The notes: generated by a model not told the origin, from the letters alone. Shown: positions 41,292 to 50,351, numbered from the stretch's first letter. The stretch: 55,274 bases of DNA from Verrucomicrobiota bacterium (GCA_030601755.1 JAUWBF010000014.1:1-55274), one strand, 5' to 3'. Program-made: numbers and translations.

Positions 41292-41317
41292 GGGGTGGGC
41301 AGGAGTGCCCGCCCTCC
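41292..41317. repeat. REP-like palindromic repeat
   Basis: GGTGGGCAGGAGTGCCCGCC followed by CTCC, a member of the same family as 37302-37329 and 37380-37407, located between two minus-strand genes. Confidence 0.65.
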
Positions 41318-41324
41318 GGTTTGT

Positions 41325-41843
41325 TCAGGGGAGGGACAACGCCGGATCGGCAGCGCCGTTGCGGCGGGCGAGCATCGTGATGAGGCGTTGTAGCTCGAGC
41401 TCGGCGGTTTGTTTGGCGATGCGGCTGCGCTCGACGTCGAGGCCGGCGGCGAGGTTTTGTGCGCGCAGTTGCTCGCGGCGGGTTTCCAGGCCCGCGAGGG
41501 TTTTTTGCGCGGCGGTGACTTCGGCGGTGAGCCGGTCGGCCTTGGTCTGAAGTTCGGCGACCTCGGCGGTGAGGCGCGTTTGCTCGGCCTGCCATTTTTC
41601 GCGGCGTTCGGTCTCGGCCTTGGTCTCGGCCTCGGCGCGCTCGATGGCGCGTTTCTCGGCGGCCTCGCGGGCGGCCTGCTCGGCGGCGGCCTGCTGGTCG
41701 GCCTCGGCCTGGGCGACGCGGGCCTGTTCGGCGGCGAGGGCGGCGGTCTCGGCGCGGGCGGTGCGGGCGTGGTTCCAGTAGAATCCGCCGAAGAGGACCA
41801 GCAGCACGCAGGGGACGAGGATGTAGAGTCGCGGCATGTTCAT
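41325..41843 (-). CDS. Membrane-anchored coiled-coil protein (second of pair)
   Basis: A 172-residue protein with one N-terminal membrane segment (LYILVPCVLLVLFGGFYWNH) and a long Ala/Glu/Arg-rich coiled coil (about residues 30-150). Its ATG overlaps the preceding gene's stop (TGATG). It closely resembles that neighbour in layout, so the two probably arose by duplication. Coupled to the TonB operon, it may be a periplasmic scaffold, which is inference. Confidence 0.75.
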   Translation of the reverse strand: MNMPRLYILVPCVLLVLFGGFYWNHARTARAETAALAAEQARVAQAEADQQAAAEQAAREAAEKRAIERAEAETKAETERREKWQAEQTRLTAEVAELQTKADRLTAEVTAAQKTLAGLETRREQLRAQNLAAGLDVERSRIAKQTAELELQRLITMLARRNGAADPALSLP

Positions 41844-42355
41844 CAGCGGGAGGCGGCGGTGGTGGCGGCGGGGGCCGGCGGGGTTTGCAGGAGCCGGGTG
41901 ACGGCGGCCTGATTGGCGGCGGCCTTGGCGGCGAGTTCCTTGAGGGCGGTCTGCTCGGAGGCGAGGGCGGTGGTCTCGCGCTCGAGGATGGCGACGGCGT
42001 CGCGTTCGTTGGCGATGGCGGTGTTGAGGCGGGCGAGATCGCGCTCGGCGGAGGCGATGCGGGTGGCGAGTTCGTCGCGGCGATCGAGGAGTTGCTGACG
42101 GGCGGCTTCGTCGGCCTGACGGCGGGCGTCGCGCTCGGCGCGTTCGGCGCGGCGTTGTTCCTGGGCGGCGATGGCCTCGGCGAAAGCGGCCTTGCGGGCG
42201 GCCTGCTCGGCCTCTCGGCGGGCGGCGAGTTCGGCTCGCTCGGCGGCGACGCGCTCGGCCTCGGCCTCGCGGTGTTGGATGTTCCAGACAACGAAGGCGC
42301 CGGCGAAGAGCAGGAGCGCGAGCAGGGGGGCGAGCAGGTAGATCTTGGTTCTCAT
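41843..42355 (-). CDS. Membrane-anchored coiled-coil protein (first of pair)
   Basis: A 170-residue protein with an N-terminal membrane segment (KIYLLAPLLALLLFAGAFVV) and a continuous charged coiled coil (EAEAERVAAERAELAARREA onward to about residue 150), ending in a Pro/Ala-rich tail. No family name applies. It starts within the last codons of the TPR gene (4-bp overlap), so it is translated as part of the TonB operon. Confidence 0.75.
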   Translation of the reverse strand: MRTKIYLLAPLLALLLFAGAFVVWNIQHREAEAERVAAERAELAARREAEQAARKAAFAEAIAAQEQRRAERAERDARRQADEAARQQLLDRRDELATRIASAERDLARLNTAIANERDAVAILERETTALASEQTALKELAAKAAANQAAVTRLLQTPPAPAATTAASR

Positions 42356-43632
42356 TTGGTCTTGAGGGCGGCGCGCAGGCGGGCGAGGTCGTCGGGCTTG
42401 GCGTCGGCGAAGGTGGCGGCGGTGTCGAGGTGACGGGCGGCGGCGGCGTGGTCGCCGCGCTCGTAGGCGAGGTAGGCGAGGAAGCTGAGCGAGCGGCCGG
42501 GATGTTCGATTTTCGCCGGTTCCTTGGTGGCGGCGAGGGCGAGGTCGTAGGCCTCGGCGGTGCGGCCGGCAGCGTGGAGCTGGCGGGCGAGTTCAAGGGC
42601 GAGACCGGCGTGATCGGGGAAGCGTTTCACGGCCTCGCGCAGGGTGTCGATGGCGGCGTCGGCGGAGGCGTGTTCCTGGTCGAGGGCGGCGAGGAATTGC
42701 CAGGTGCGGGCGGTGCTTTCGATGGTGCCGTCGCGCAGGCCGGCGGCGAGCAGTTCGCGGGCGCGGTCCTCGCCGGCGACCTGTAGGTAGGCGTGCACGA
42801 GGTTGAGGCGGCTTTGCGAGTCGGTGAGTTTGCCGGCGGCCTGTGCGCGCTCGAGGGTGAGGATGGCGCGGAGGTTGTTCTCGCGCGAGGGCGTGGCGAG
42901 GTAGCTGGCGGCGAGCTGACGCCAGAGGGTGGCGTTGTCGGGCTGGCGGGCGACGAGGAACTCGAGTTGAGGGATGGTCTCGGCGACGCGGTCGAGTTGT
43001 TGCAGGATGGCGACGCCGAGCAGGCGGAGTTGCGCGGGCGGATCAAGCTGCGCGAGCAGGCCTTCGCGGACCTCGGCGAGGGCTTCGGCGAGCAGGGCTT
43101 GGTCGGGCCGGTCGGGATCGACGGTGGCGAGGCTGTAGCGGAGGGACGCGGCGAAGTAGCGGGCGTTGGCGTCGGGGGCGGGCGCGGCGGCGAGCCAGCG
43201 GCGGGTGTAGTCGAGGGCGCGGCGGTAACCGGCGGTCTTGGCGGCGGCGTCCGGCTGGTCGGCGGCGACCTGGTAGTGAAGTTGCGCGAGGGTTTGCAGC
43301 AGTTCGACGCGGGAGGCGTCGTCGAGGAACTCGGCCTGCGATTCGCCGAGCCGCAGGGCTTCGTCGAGCGAACGGGCGGCGGCGGGGAGTTGGTTTTGCG
43401 AGACGAGCAGGCGGCCTTGGATTTGGAGCAGGACGAAGCGGTCGTAGCTGTCGGGTTTGCTCTTGGCGATGGCGGGGGCGAGGACCTCGAGAGCGGCGGC
43501 GTTTTTTTGTTCGTTGGTGAGGGTGCGCAGCTGGCCGAGGGTGGGCGCGAGGCCGGGCGAGAGCTGGGGCGCGGCGAGGACGAACGTGTGGCCAAGGAGC
43601 AGGGCGGCGGCGATGAGCAGGCGGCGCGGCAT
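42352..43632 (-). CDS. TPR-repeat periplasmic protein
   Basis: A 426-residue protein with signal peptide (RRLLIAAALLLGHTFVLAAP) and TPR-like helix pairs through its length (LQIQGRLLVSQNQLPAAARS, LEFLVARQPDNATLWRQLAA, LARQLHAAGRTAEAYDLALA, LAYLAYERGDHAAAARHLDT). It directly follows tonB (1-base overlap), so it probably assembles with the TonB-ExbBD complex in the periplasm, as TPR proteins do in many such operons. Confidence 0.82.
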   Translation of the reverse strand: MPRRLLIAAALLLGHTFVLAAPQLSPGLAPTLGQLRTLTNEQKNAAALEVLAPAIAKSKPDSYDRFVLLQIQGRLLVSQNQLPAAARSLDEALRLGESQAEFLDDASRVELLQTLAQLHYQVAADQPDAAAKTAGYRRALDYTRRWLAAAPAPDANARYFAASLRYSLATVDPDRPDQALLAEALAEVREGLLAQLDPPAQLRLLGVAILQQLDRVAETIPQLEFLVARQPDNATLWRQLAASYLATPSRENNLRAILTLERAQAAGKLTDSQSRLNLVHAYLQVAGEDRARELLAAGLRDGTIESTARTWQFLAALDQEHASADAAIDTLREAVKRFPDHAGLALELARQLHAAGRTAEAYDLALAATKEPAKIEHPGRSLSFLAYLAYERGDHAAAARHLDTAATFADAKPDDLARLRAALKTK

Positions 43633-44300
43633 CAGAGGTTCTCCAGGTTGAAGGTGACGGGGACCTGCATGCGGGTGTTGACGGGCACGCCGTCCTTGGT
43701 GCCGGGCTTGAAGCGCCAGCGACGCACGGCCTGCAGGGCGGCTTCCTCGAAGCGCTGGTGGGTGGAGCGGACGGCGCGGGCGTTGGCGACGTTGCCGTCG
43801 GCGGTGGCGACAAACTCGATGACGACGCTGCCGTTGATGCCGCTGCGGCGCAGATCGTAGGGGTAGATCGGTTGCGGCTGGAAGGTGGGCACGGGGGCCT
43901 GGTCGAGCGCGGCAAGGTCGAAGAGGTTGCCGAGTCCGGAGCCGGTGCCGCGGCCGGAGCCGCCGAGCGAGGGAATGGTGACGAGGCCGGCGGTGACGGG
44001 CAGGCCCGGCGGAGGCGGCGGTTGGAGGCGCTGCACGAAGGGCGACTCGACGAGCGTGACGGGGCTGTCGGCGATCTGGGGCGCGGCGACCGCGGCGGGG
44101 CCGCCGCCGGCGTCGACGGCGTATTCACGATCTTGTGACGGCTCGGGCTCGGGCGGGGGCGCGAGCAGGACCTCGATGGGCGGAGGCGGCTCGGGCGCGG
44201 CCTCGGGCTTGGCGTCGGCTGTCCAGAAGCGGCCGGCGAGAGCGAGTCCGCCGTGGATGAAGAGGGATGCCGCCAGGGCGATGAGGATGTCGCGTCGCAT
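43632..44300 (-). CDS. tonB: TonB-family energy transducer
   Basis: A 222-residue protein with an N-terminal membrane anchor (LIALAASLFIHGGLALAGRF), a Pro-rich periplasmic spacer (APEPPPPIEVLLAPPPEPEP), and a C-terminal TonB domain (YPYDLRRSGINGSVVIEFVA, AALQAVRRWRFKPGTKDGVP). It transmits the proton-motive force to outer-membrane receptors. The genes for its motor are immediately upstream in the same operon. Confidence 0.92.
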   Translation of the reverse strand: MRRDILIALAASLFIHGGLALAGRFWTADAKPEAAPEPPPPIEVLLAPPPEPEPSQDREYAVDAGGGPAAVAAPQIADSPVTLVESPFVQRLQPPPPPGLPVTAGLVTIPSLGGSGRGTGSGLGNLFDLAALDQAPVPTFQPQPIYPYDLRRSGINGSVVIEFVATADGNVANARAVRSTHQRFEEAALQAVRRWRFKPGTKDGVPVNTRMQVPVTFNLENL

Positions 44301-44309
44301 GGTGTCCGG

Positions 44310-44747
44310 TCAGCGGCCGCGGGAGCGGGGGGCGGTTTCGAGGGAGACGAGGGCGATGCCGGCGGCGCGGGTCTGGTCGAGCACGGAGACGACGTCGCCG
44401 TAGCGGGCGGTGGAGTCGCCGGTGACGAGGATCTTGGGATTGGGCGCGGCCAGGCGGTGGGCGGAGAGGCGGGCGGGCAGATCGGCGAGGGGGATGAGTT
44501 CCTGATTCCAGTAGGCCTGGTCGTTTTCGGTGACCTGGATGACGACCTGGTCCTCGTCGATGCCGGCGGGGGCGTTGGCGCTGGCCTGCGGCAGGTCGAC
44601 GGGCACGGACTGGATGCGGGTGAGCGTCAGCGTGAAGAGCACGAAGGTGGCCAGCAGGAAGAAGATGACGTCGATCAGCGGGATGATCTCGACGCGGGCC
44701 TGGCGCTTGGCGCCGGAGGGCTGGACGGACTGGGCGAGTGTATCCAT
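44310..44747 (-). CDS. exbD: ExbD/TolR-family protein (second copy)
   Basis: A 145-residue protein with the ExbD layout: a short cytoplasmic N-terminus, a single membrane helix with the functional Asp (RVEIIPLIDVIFFLLATFVL), then a periplasmic domain (DLPARLSAHRLAAPNPKILV). It is paralogous to the ExbD directly upstream (same helix sequence), so the operon encodes two different ExbD subunits. Confidence 0.92.
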   Translation of the reverse strand: MDTLAQSVQPSGAKRQARVEIIPLIDVIFFLLATFVLFTLTLTRIQSVPVDLPQASANAPAGIDEDQVVIQVTENDQAYWNQELIPLADLPARLSAHRLAAPNPKILVTGDSTARYGDVVSVLDQTRAAGIALVSLETAPRSRGR

Positions 44748-44754
44748 GGCGCGG

Positions 44755-45177
44755 TTACTTGGCGGCCGGGTGGGTCTCGACGAGGACCTTGGCGATGCCG
44801 GCCTTGCGCACCTCGTCGATGACGTAGCGCACCTGGTTGTAGAGGGCGTCGCGGTCGCCGTTGATCAGCACGCGGGGTTCGCGGGTGATGTCGCGGTAGG
44901 CCTGCAGGCGGATGAGGAACTGGTCGGGCGTGATGATTTCCTTGTCCCAGGCGAGGGTGCCGTCGGCGGCGATGGTGAGAGTGACGGCGTCGGCGGGGTT
45001 GCGCGACTCGGCGGTGGTGGCGTCGGGCAGGGCGACCTTGAGGCCCTTGGTCTGGTTGAGCGACAACGTGAACAGGACGAAGGTGGCCAGCAGGAAGAAG
45101 ATCACGTCGATGAGCGGGATGATCTCGATGCGGGCCTTGCGGCGTGCACCCGGGGCTATGCCGGCGGCGAGGGACAT
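44755..45177 (-). CDS. exbD: ExbD/TolR-family protein (first copy)
   Basis: A 140-residue ExbD-type protein with the membrane helix RIEIIPLIDVIFFLLATFVL carrying the proton-path Asp, and the periplasmic part VTLTIAADGTLAWDKEIIT then DQFLIRLQAYRDITREPRVL. It lies 31 bp after exbB and 7 bp before the second exbD. Confidence 0.92.
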   Translation of the reverse strand: MSLAAGIAPGARRKARIEIIPLIDVIFFLLATFVLFTLSLNQTKGLKVALPDATTAESRNPADAVTLTIAADGTLAWDKEIITPDQFLIRLQAYRDITREPRVLINGDRDALYNQVRYVIDEVRKAGIAKVLVETHPAAK

Positions 45178-45208
45178 GCGGGGAGGCGAGGGGGCGGCGG
45201 TGGGCTGC

Positions 45209-45880
45209 TCAGGAGACGCGCGGACAGTTGGCCGGGCCGGATTTTTTCAGGATGAGCTCGAGCGCGTTGGCGGCGTCGGAGATGTGGTGGCGGGCCTCCT
45301 CGACGCGGCTGTTGAGCAGGTTGAAGGGCAGCAGCGCGATGATGGCGATGGCCAGGCCGCATGAGGTGGCGATGAGGGCCTCGCCCACGCCGCCGGTGAT
45401 CTGGCCGGCGTTGGCGGCGATGTCGCCGGTGCCAAGCGCGCCGAAGGTGTTCATCATGCCGACGACGGTGCCGAGCAGGCCGAGCAGAGGGGCGGCGGTG
45501 ATGCAGGTGTCGATGATGGCGAGGCCCTGCTGGAAGCGGTTGAGTTCCTGGTTGGCGGCGCGGGTGAAGGCGTTGGCCAGGGAGTGATCCTTGTGGGTGA
45601 GGGCGTAGACCATGATGCGGGCGACGTAGTCCTTGCTGCGTCCGCCGAGGGCGAGCGCGCCGGTGATGTCCTGGTTCTCGACCTTCTCGAGCATCTTTTC
45701 GACGACCTCGGGCTCGCGGTGGGCGTTTTCGCGCCAGAGGAACATCAGGCGCTCGATCACAACGGTGATGGCGATGAACGAAACCAGCAGGATGGGCCAC
45801 ATGATGGGGCCGCCATGGGCGAACAGCTCCATGGGTGACATGCCCATCAGGAAGGCGAGCGGGAGAGTCGGAAGATGCAT
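45209..45880 (-). CDS. exbB: ExbB/TolQ/MotA proton-channel protein
   Basis: A 223-residue protein with three membrane segments. The first is near residues 20-45 (GGPIMWPILLVSFIAITVVI); the second and third are in the MotA_ExbB domain (GLAIIDTCITAAPLLGLLGT, VGEALIATSCGLAIAIIALL). It forms the pentameric motor with ExbD subunits. As first gene of the operon it has a 157-bp region between it and the divergent dinB for promoters. Confidence 0.92.
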   Translation of the reverse strand: MHLPTLPLAFLMGMSPMELFAHGGPIMWPILLVSFIAITVVIERLMFLWRENAHREPEVVEKMLEKVENQDITGALALGGRSKDYVARIMVYALTHKDHSLANAFTRAANQELNRFQQGLAIIDTCITAAPLLGLLGTVVGMMNTFGALGTGDIAANAGQITGGVGEALIATSCGLAIAIIALLPFNLLNSRVEEARHHISDAANALELILKKSGPANCPRVS

Positions 45881-46037
45881 GGGAAAATGGAATTGAGAAT
45901 CTGTCTCACAAGGCGGTGCAAGCGCTAAAAACCGTCTAGGTCACATTTCCCGGCGATGTGTCGCGGTGATTGTTGGAGCGAAGGTTTTTTTCATCGGCGT
46001 TGCTCCGGCGCGAACAGCGGTGGAACCTGTGGAAATC

Positions 46038-47231
46038 ATGCCGGAACGCGTGCCGATGATCGTGCATTTGGACGCCGACGCGTTTTTCGTGTCGGTGGAG
46101 CTGGCGTTGCAGCCGCAGTATCGGGGCAAGAAGGTCGCGGTGGGCGGGCGCGAGCGCGGCATCATCGCGTCGGCGAGCTACGAGGCGCGCGCGGCGGGGG
46201 TTTACACGCCGATGCCGACGGCGCGGGCGCTGCGGGTGTGTCCGGACCTGATTCTGCTGCCGCACAAGGGGAACTACGGCGCGGTGTCGCGGCGGATGTT
46301 CGACCTGTGCGAGGAGCTGACGCCGCTGGTGCAGCGCAACTCGATCGACGAGGGTTACCTGGATTTGTCGCCGTGCGGACTGCGCACGACCGAGGCGGTG
46401 GTGGCGGCGGTGCGGGGTTTGCAGGCGCGGATCTGGAACGCGTTGGAGATCCCGGTGTCGATGGGCATCGCGAGCAACAAGCTGGTGTCGCAGATCGCCT
46501 CGAAGCTGCGCAAGCCGCGGGGCTTCGTGGTGGTGGCGCCGGGGGACGAGGCGGCGTTTCTCGCGCCGCTGGGCATCGGCAAGCTGCCGGGCGTGGGGCC
46601 GAAGACCGAGGCGGCGCTGGAGGCGCGGGGCGTGCGTTTGATCGGCGACGTGATCAAGAGGTCCGAGCGCGAGCTGGAGTCGCTGGTCGGCTCGGGCTGG
46701 CGCGGGCTGGTGGCGGCGGCGTGCGGCGAGGACAACGGCGTGGTCGAGACCGAGCGCGAGGACGCCAAGAGTTACTCGCAGCAGGAGACGTTCGCGAAGG
46801 ACACGGCGGATCTCGCGGCGTTGGAGCGCACGGTGAAGGGCATGGTCGACGAGCTGATGCGCAAGGTGCGCGCCGACGGCAAACGGGTGCGCACGGCGAC
46901 GGTGAAGGTGCGGTATCCGGATTTTGGGCACGACTCGGCGGGGCGCAGCCTGCCGGAGGCCTCGGACCTGGAGGCGCCGTTTTATCCGTTGGTGTCGACA
47001 TTGCTGCGGCAGGCGTGGAAACGACCGGGACCGGTGCGGCTGGTGGGCGTGCGGCTGTCGGGCGTGGACGACGGGCCGCGGCAGCTGGATTTGTTCGGCG
47101 GCGCCAGCGCGGGCGTTGCGGGCGAGGGGACCGGCCTGGTCGACGAGGAGAAACGTCGCAAGCTGGCGGCGGTGCTGGACCGGCTCAACGCGGGCAAGGA
47201 CGTGCGCGTGCGGCACGGACACCAGTTGTGA
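46038..47231 (+). CDS. dinB: DNA polymerase IV (Y-family)
   Basis: A 397-residue translesion polymerase from ATG 46038; longer starts add non-conserved residues. The palm has VHLDADAFFVSVELAL and the catalytic RNSIDEGYLDLS (Asp-Glu pair). The HhH segment is IGKLPGVGPKTEAALEARGV, and the little finger follows. RQLDLFGG near the end is a beta-clamp-binding motif. No LexA-type box was recognised in the 157-bp divergent region with exbB. Confidence 0.94.
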   Translation: MPERVPMIVHLDADAFFVSVELALQPQYRGKKVAVGGRERGIIASASYEARAAGVYTPMPTARALRVCPDLILLPHKGNYGAVSRRMFDLCEELTPLVQRNSIDEGYLDLSPCGLRTTEAVVAAVRGLQARIWNALEIPVSMGIASNKLVSQIASKLRKPRGFVVVAPGDEAAFLAPLGIGKLPGVGPKTEAALEARGVRLIGDVIKRSERELESLVGSGWRGLVAAACGEDNGVVETEREDAKSYSQQETFAKDTADLAALERTVKGMVDELMRKVRADGKRVRTATVKVRYPDFGHDSAGRSLPEASDLEAPFYPLVSTLLRQAWKRPGPVRLVGVRLSGVDDGPRQLDLFGGASAGVAGEGTGLVDEEKRRKLAAVLDRLNAGKDVRVRHGHQL

Positions 47232-47287
47232 GGCGGGGACGGTTATCGCGTTGAACTGCGATGGTTGGTGGTCGAGCATGGACAGTC

Positions 47288-48085
47288 ATGCATTCGCCCG
47301 AACTTCTCGCCCGCATCGCCGCCGCCAAACGTGTCGTGTCCGCCCAAGCCGACGTGCTCATCGCCGGGTTCGGCAAGACGGAGAGCAACTGGAAGGGCGA
47401 CGGCTCGCGGGTGACGCCGGTCGACATCGCGATCTCGGAGGCGATTCAGGCGGCGATCGAGGGTGAGTTTCCCGGCGACCAGTTTTTCAGCGAGGAGCTG
47501 ACCCGCGCCGACGCGCCGATCCCGGTGACGTCGCGGTTTTGCTGGGTGCTCGATCCGATCGACGGCACCAACAACTTCGCGCTGGGCATTCCCTACTGCG
47601 CGATTTCGCTGGCCCTGCTGGAGGACGGGATGCCCGTCTATGGCGTGGTCTACGACTATGCGCGGCGTTGCCTGATGCACGGCGGGCCGGCGTTTGGCTG
47701 CTTCGACAACGACAAGCCGGTGAAGGTGAAGTCGTCGCCGGTCGACCACCAGAGCCTGCTGGGCTTCCACAGTCCGCATGAGAAACGCTATGCGAGCGAC
47801 GCGGCGATCCTGATCGAGCGTTTCAAAATCCGCGGCCTTGGCAGCAGCACGCTTCACCTGGCCTACGTGGCGGCGGGGCTGTTCGACGGCACGGTGGACC
47901 ACAACGTGAAGGTGTGGGACATCGCCGCGTCGGTCGCGTTGTGCCTCGGCGCGGGCGGCGAGCTGCGCTACCTGAACACGGAACTGTTTCCGTTGCGGGT
48001 GTTCGACCTGAAGCAGGCGCGCATCCGCTACTACGCGGGCGGCGCGCCGATGTGCGCGGCGCTGGCCGAGCTGCTGCCGGAGTGA
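47288..48085 (+). CDS. Inositol-monophosphatase-family phosphatase
   Basis: A 265-residue metal-dependent sugar or inositol phosphatase. Metal motif 1 is FFSEEL (Glu), motif 2 is WVLDPIDGTNNFALGIPYCA, and motif 3 is VKVWDIAASVAL. The substrate could be inositol phosphate, histidinol phosphate or a nucleotide; the sequence does not decide. ATG 47288 is preferred to an upstream TTG/ATG region of 27 bases. Confidence 0.9.
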   Translation: MHSPELLARIAAAKRVVSAQADVLIAGFGKTESNWKGDGSRVTPVDIAISEAIQAAIEGEFPGDQFFSEELTRADAPIPVTSRFCWVLDPIDGTNNFALGIPYCAISLALLEDGMPVYGVVYDYARRCLMHGGPAFGCFDNDKPVKVKSSPVDHQSLLGFHSPHEKRYASDAAILIERFKIRGLGSSTLHLAYVAAGLFDGTVDHNVKVWDIAASVALCLGAGGELRYLNTELFPLRVFDLKQARIRYYAGGAPMCAALAELLPE

Positions 48086-48142
48086 GCGGCGGTCGAGGCG
48101 CGGAGGACGTTGGTTTTAACCACGAAGTTCACGAAGGCGCAC

Positions 48143-48222
48143 GAAGGCGGAGAACGGACATGCTTGTCCGTTCAGGTTAATCGTTAGTTTGAAACGGACA
48201 GGAATGTCCGTTCTCCGCCTTC
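48143..48222. repeat. REP-like inverted pair
   Basis: GAAGGCGGAGAACGGACATG and CTTGTCCGTTC (48143-48173) recur in reverse complement at 48191-48222 with few mismatches, 17 bp apart. The core CGGACAGGAATGTCCG differs only in stem bases from the CGGGCAGGAATGCCCG family at 37.3 kb. It fills most of the 48086-48235 gap between two convergent genes. Confidence 0.65.
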
Positions 48223-48235
48223 GGCCCGACGATGC

Positions 48236-49594
48236 TCAGACCTGATACAGCTGGCCCGGCACCGGGTCGATGACCTTGGTCGAGGGCATGCGCGTGGTGA
48301 GCTCCTTCTCGAACCATTTGCGGGCGTCGGGGTCGCCGTGCACGAGGATGATGCTGCGGGCCTCGGTCTGCACGGCGAACTCGAGCAGCTCCTCGCGGTC
48401 GGCGTGGCCGCTGAGCTCGAAGCGCTCGACCTTGGCGTTGATCTTGGCGGTGACGTTGGCGGTCTCGAAGAGGAACTCCTCGCCGTGCTTGCTGGCGAGC
48501 AGCTTGCCGCCGGGGCTGTCGGGATCGCAGAAGCCGACGAAGCCGATGGTGTTCCTGGCGTTGCCGAGCATGCAGGAGGCGAGGGCGTAGCTGGGCGTGC
48601 GCTCGACCATCATGCCGGAGCCAACGAGGTAGATGGCGTTGGTCTTGGGATCCTGGCCGGCGTTGATCTTGCGGGGGACGGGCTTGATCTTGAGGTCCTT
48701 GACGACCGAGCGGCTGAAGGTGAGGGCCTTGGTCTTGCGGGCGATCTGGTCGAAGTAGTCGACGATGTCCATGCCTAGGCCGGAGGCGTAGACGGGGCAG
48801 TCGACGAGGTGGCCGAACTTGCGGGCGTCGGCGAGCACGGTGAGCAGCTCCTGCAGGCGGCCGAGGGCGAAGACGGGGATGAGGAAACAGCCGCCGCGCT
48901 TGATGGTGTCGTTGATGGCGGCGATGAGGCGGGTGATCTCGCTGAGGCGGTCCTTGCCGGCGGGGCGTTCGGTGGAGCCGCGGGTGGTCTCGGTGATGAG
49001 CGTGTCGAAGTGGCCGGCGGGGAAACGCGCGCCGGGGAGGATGCGCTGGTTCTCGAAGAGCACGTCGCCGGTGATGAAGATGTGGCGGTGCTTGTGGCGG
49101 ATCTCCACGGCGGCGGCACCGGCGACGTGGCCGGCGGGGTGCAGGGTGATCTCGATCTCGTCGTTGCGGCCGCGGAAGAGGCGGGGGGTGTTGAAGGGGA
49201 AGCCGGTGAAGCGGCCGGCCATGCGGTCGATCTCGTCGTGGGTGAAGAGCGGGTAGCCCTGGATGCCGGACTCGTCGCGCTGGCGGAGCATGACGTTGGC
49301 GGAGTTGTGCAGCATGCGCTCGATGAGGATGCGGCTGGGCTGGCTCATGACGACGGCGGCCTCGGGATGCTCGCGCATGGCCACGGGCACGCTGCCGATG
49401 TGGTCGAGGTGGCAATGGGTGACAATGATGAGGTCGATGTGCTTGCCGCGGATCTTGCCGAGATCGGGCATGCCCTCGGGACCGGGAATCTTGGGGTGGA
49501 GACCGCTGTCGATGAGAATGTTGATGCCCCCGATTTCGAGGTGCATGGCGCTCGCGCCGATACCGCCGGCGCTGTTCAGATCAGTTAACTTCAT
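48236..49594 (-). CDS. Beta-CASP metallo-beta-lactamase RNA nuclease
   Basis: A 452-residue protein of the CPSF73/YSH1-like group. The metal motif is VTHCHLDHIGSV, followed by LHPAGHVAGAAAVEI and FITGDVLFENQ. The beta-CASP domain has LIPVFALGRLQELLTVLAD, and the end carries the RMMBL motifs FELSGHADREELLEF and IILVHGDPDARKWFE. Bacterial members process or degrade RNA. ATG 49594 is the family start; longer readings reach into the low-complexity 49595-49779 gap, which holds nothing else recognisable. Confidence 0.92.
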   Translation of the reverse strand: MKLTDLNSAGGIGASAMHLEIGGINILIDSGLHPKIPGPEGMPDLGKIRGKHIDLIIVTHCHLDHIGSVPVAMREHPEAAVVMSQPSRILIERMLHNSANVMLRQRDESGIQGYPLFTHDEIDRMAGRFTGFPFNTPRLFRGRNDEIEITLHPAGHVAGAAAVEIRHKHRHIFITGDVLFENQRILPGARFPAGHFDTLITETTRGSTERPAGKDRLSEITRLIAAINDTIKRGGCFLIPVFALGRLQELLTVLADARKFGHLVDCPVYASGLGMDIVDYFDQIARKTKALTFSRSVVKDLKIKPVPRKINAGQDPKTNAIYLVGSGMMVERTPSYALASCMLGNARNTIGFVGFCDPDSPGGKLLASKHGEEFLFETANVTAKINAKVERFELSGHADREELLEFAVQTEARSIILVHGDPDARKWFEKELTTRMPSTKVIDPVPGQLYQV

Positions 49595-49779
49595 TAGATA
49601 TAAACAATCAGCAGGCAGGACTCCAGCGGCGAGGGCAAGCGCAACATTTGCGCAAGAGGCGACGGGGCGGCCGCGGGCGCGAGGTGCGGCGGGTGTGCGG
49701 CGAACGCGGCGTGTCGCGGGGCGCTTCGCGGGGAGTGGGCGCGGCGTTGTCCGTGCGTGTCGACGACGGGACGCGACGC

Positions 49780-50181
49780 TCAGTTGTCGGGGATGTTGAG
49801 CTCGAAGGGCGCGAGCTGCACGTGGATGCGGGCGCCGGCCTCGTCGACACCGTGGAAACAGCCGTGCGCGACGGCGTCGCGGTCGGTGACGTGGTAGCTG
49901 TTGTAGGAAAACTCTTCGCCGGGAGAGAGGCGCGGGGTCTCGCCGACGATGCGGTCGCCCTCGATGATCATGCGGGTGCCGTCGGCGTGGGTGATGACCC
50001 ACTTGCGTCCGAGCAGGGTGACGGTGCGGTCCGAGCCGTTGCGGATGGTGATGAAGTAGACGAACGCGTGGGGCTTGTCCGCGGGCAGACACTTGCCGCC
50101 GTGATGATAGACGAGCTTATCAAGACGGGCGGTCAGGCCGGCGGGTTGTTGCGAAGCGGACACGGTGCGAAAAGGTTCCAT
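49780..50181 (-). CDS. apaG: ApaG domain protein
   Basis: A 133-residue ApaG/DUF525 protein: LVYHHGGKCLPADKPHAFVY, FITIRNGSDRTVTLLGRKWV and GEEFSYNSYHVTDRDAVAHG are the conserved blocks of this fibronectin-like fold. Bacterial ApaG binds pyrophosphates; its exact role is unsettled. Confidence 0.9.
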   Translation of the reverse strand: MEPFRTVSASQQPAGLTARLDKLVYHHGGKCLPADKPHAFVYFITIRNGSDRTVTLLGRKWVITHADGTRMIIEGDRIVGETPRLSPGEEFSYNSYHVTDRDAVAHGCFHGVDEAGARIHVQLAPFELNIPDN

Positions 50182-50351
50182 ACCAAACGGAGGGCGGCGG
50201 GCATTGCAACCATTGGAGTAAAGACGGGTCCGCGCGGGCGCGCGGCGGGGCCGTCGGGCGTGGAGCGGGTGGAGCAGGGAGGGCGGCGTGGTATCGGCGG
50301 CGCAAATACCGGTTGCGCGGCGCGGCGGGAGCGGGGAATGTGCGGGCGATC

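Noticed and set aside
45936-47279. 447-residue ORF antisense to dinB, and a plus-strand ORF in another frame (45956-47254)
   Set aside because: Arg/His- or Gly-rich low-complexity readings typical of third-position GC bias; the Pol IV frame has all catalytic motifs.
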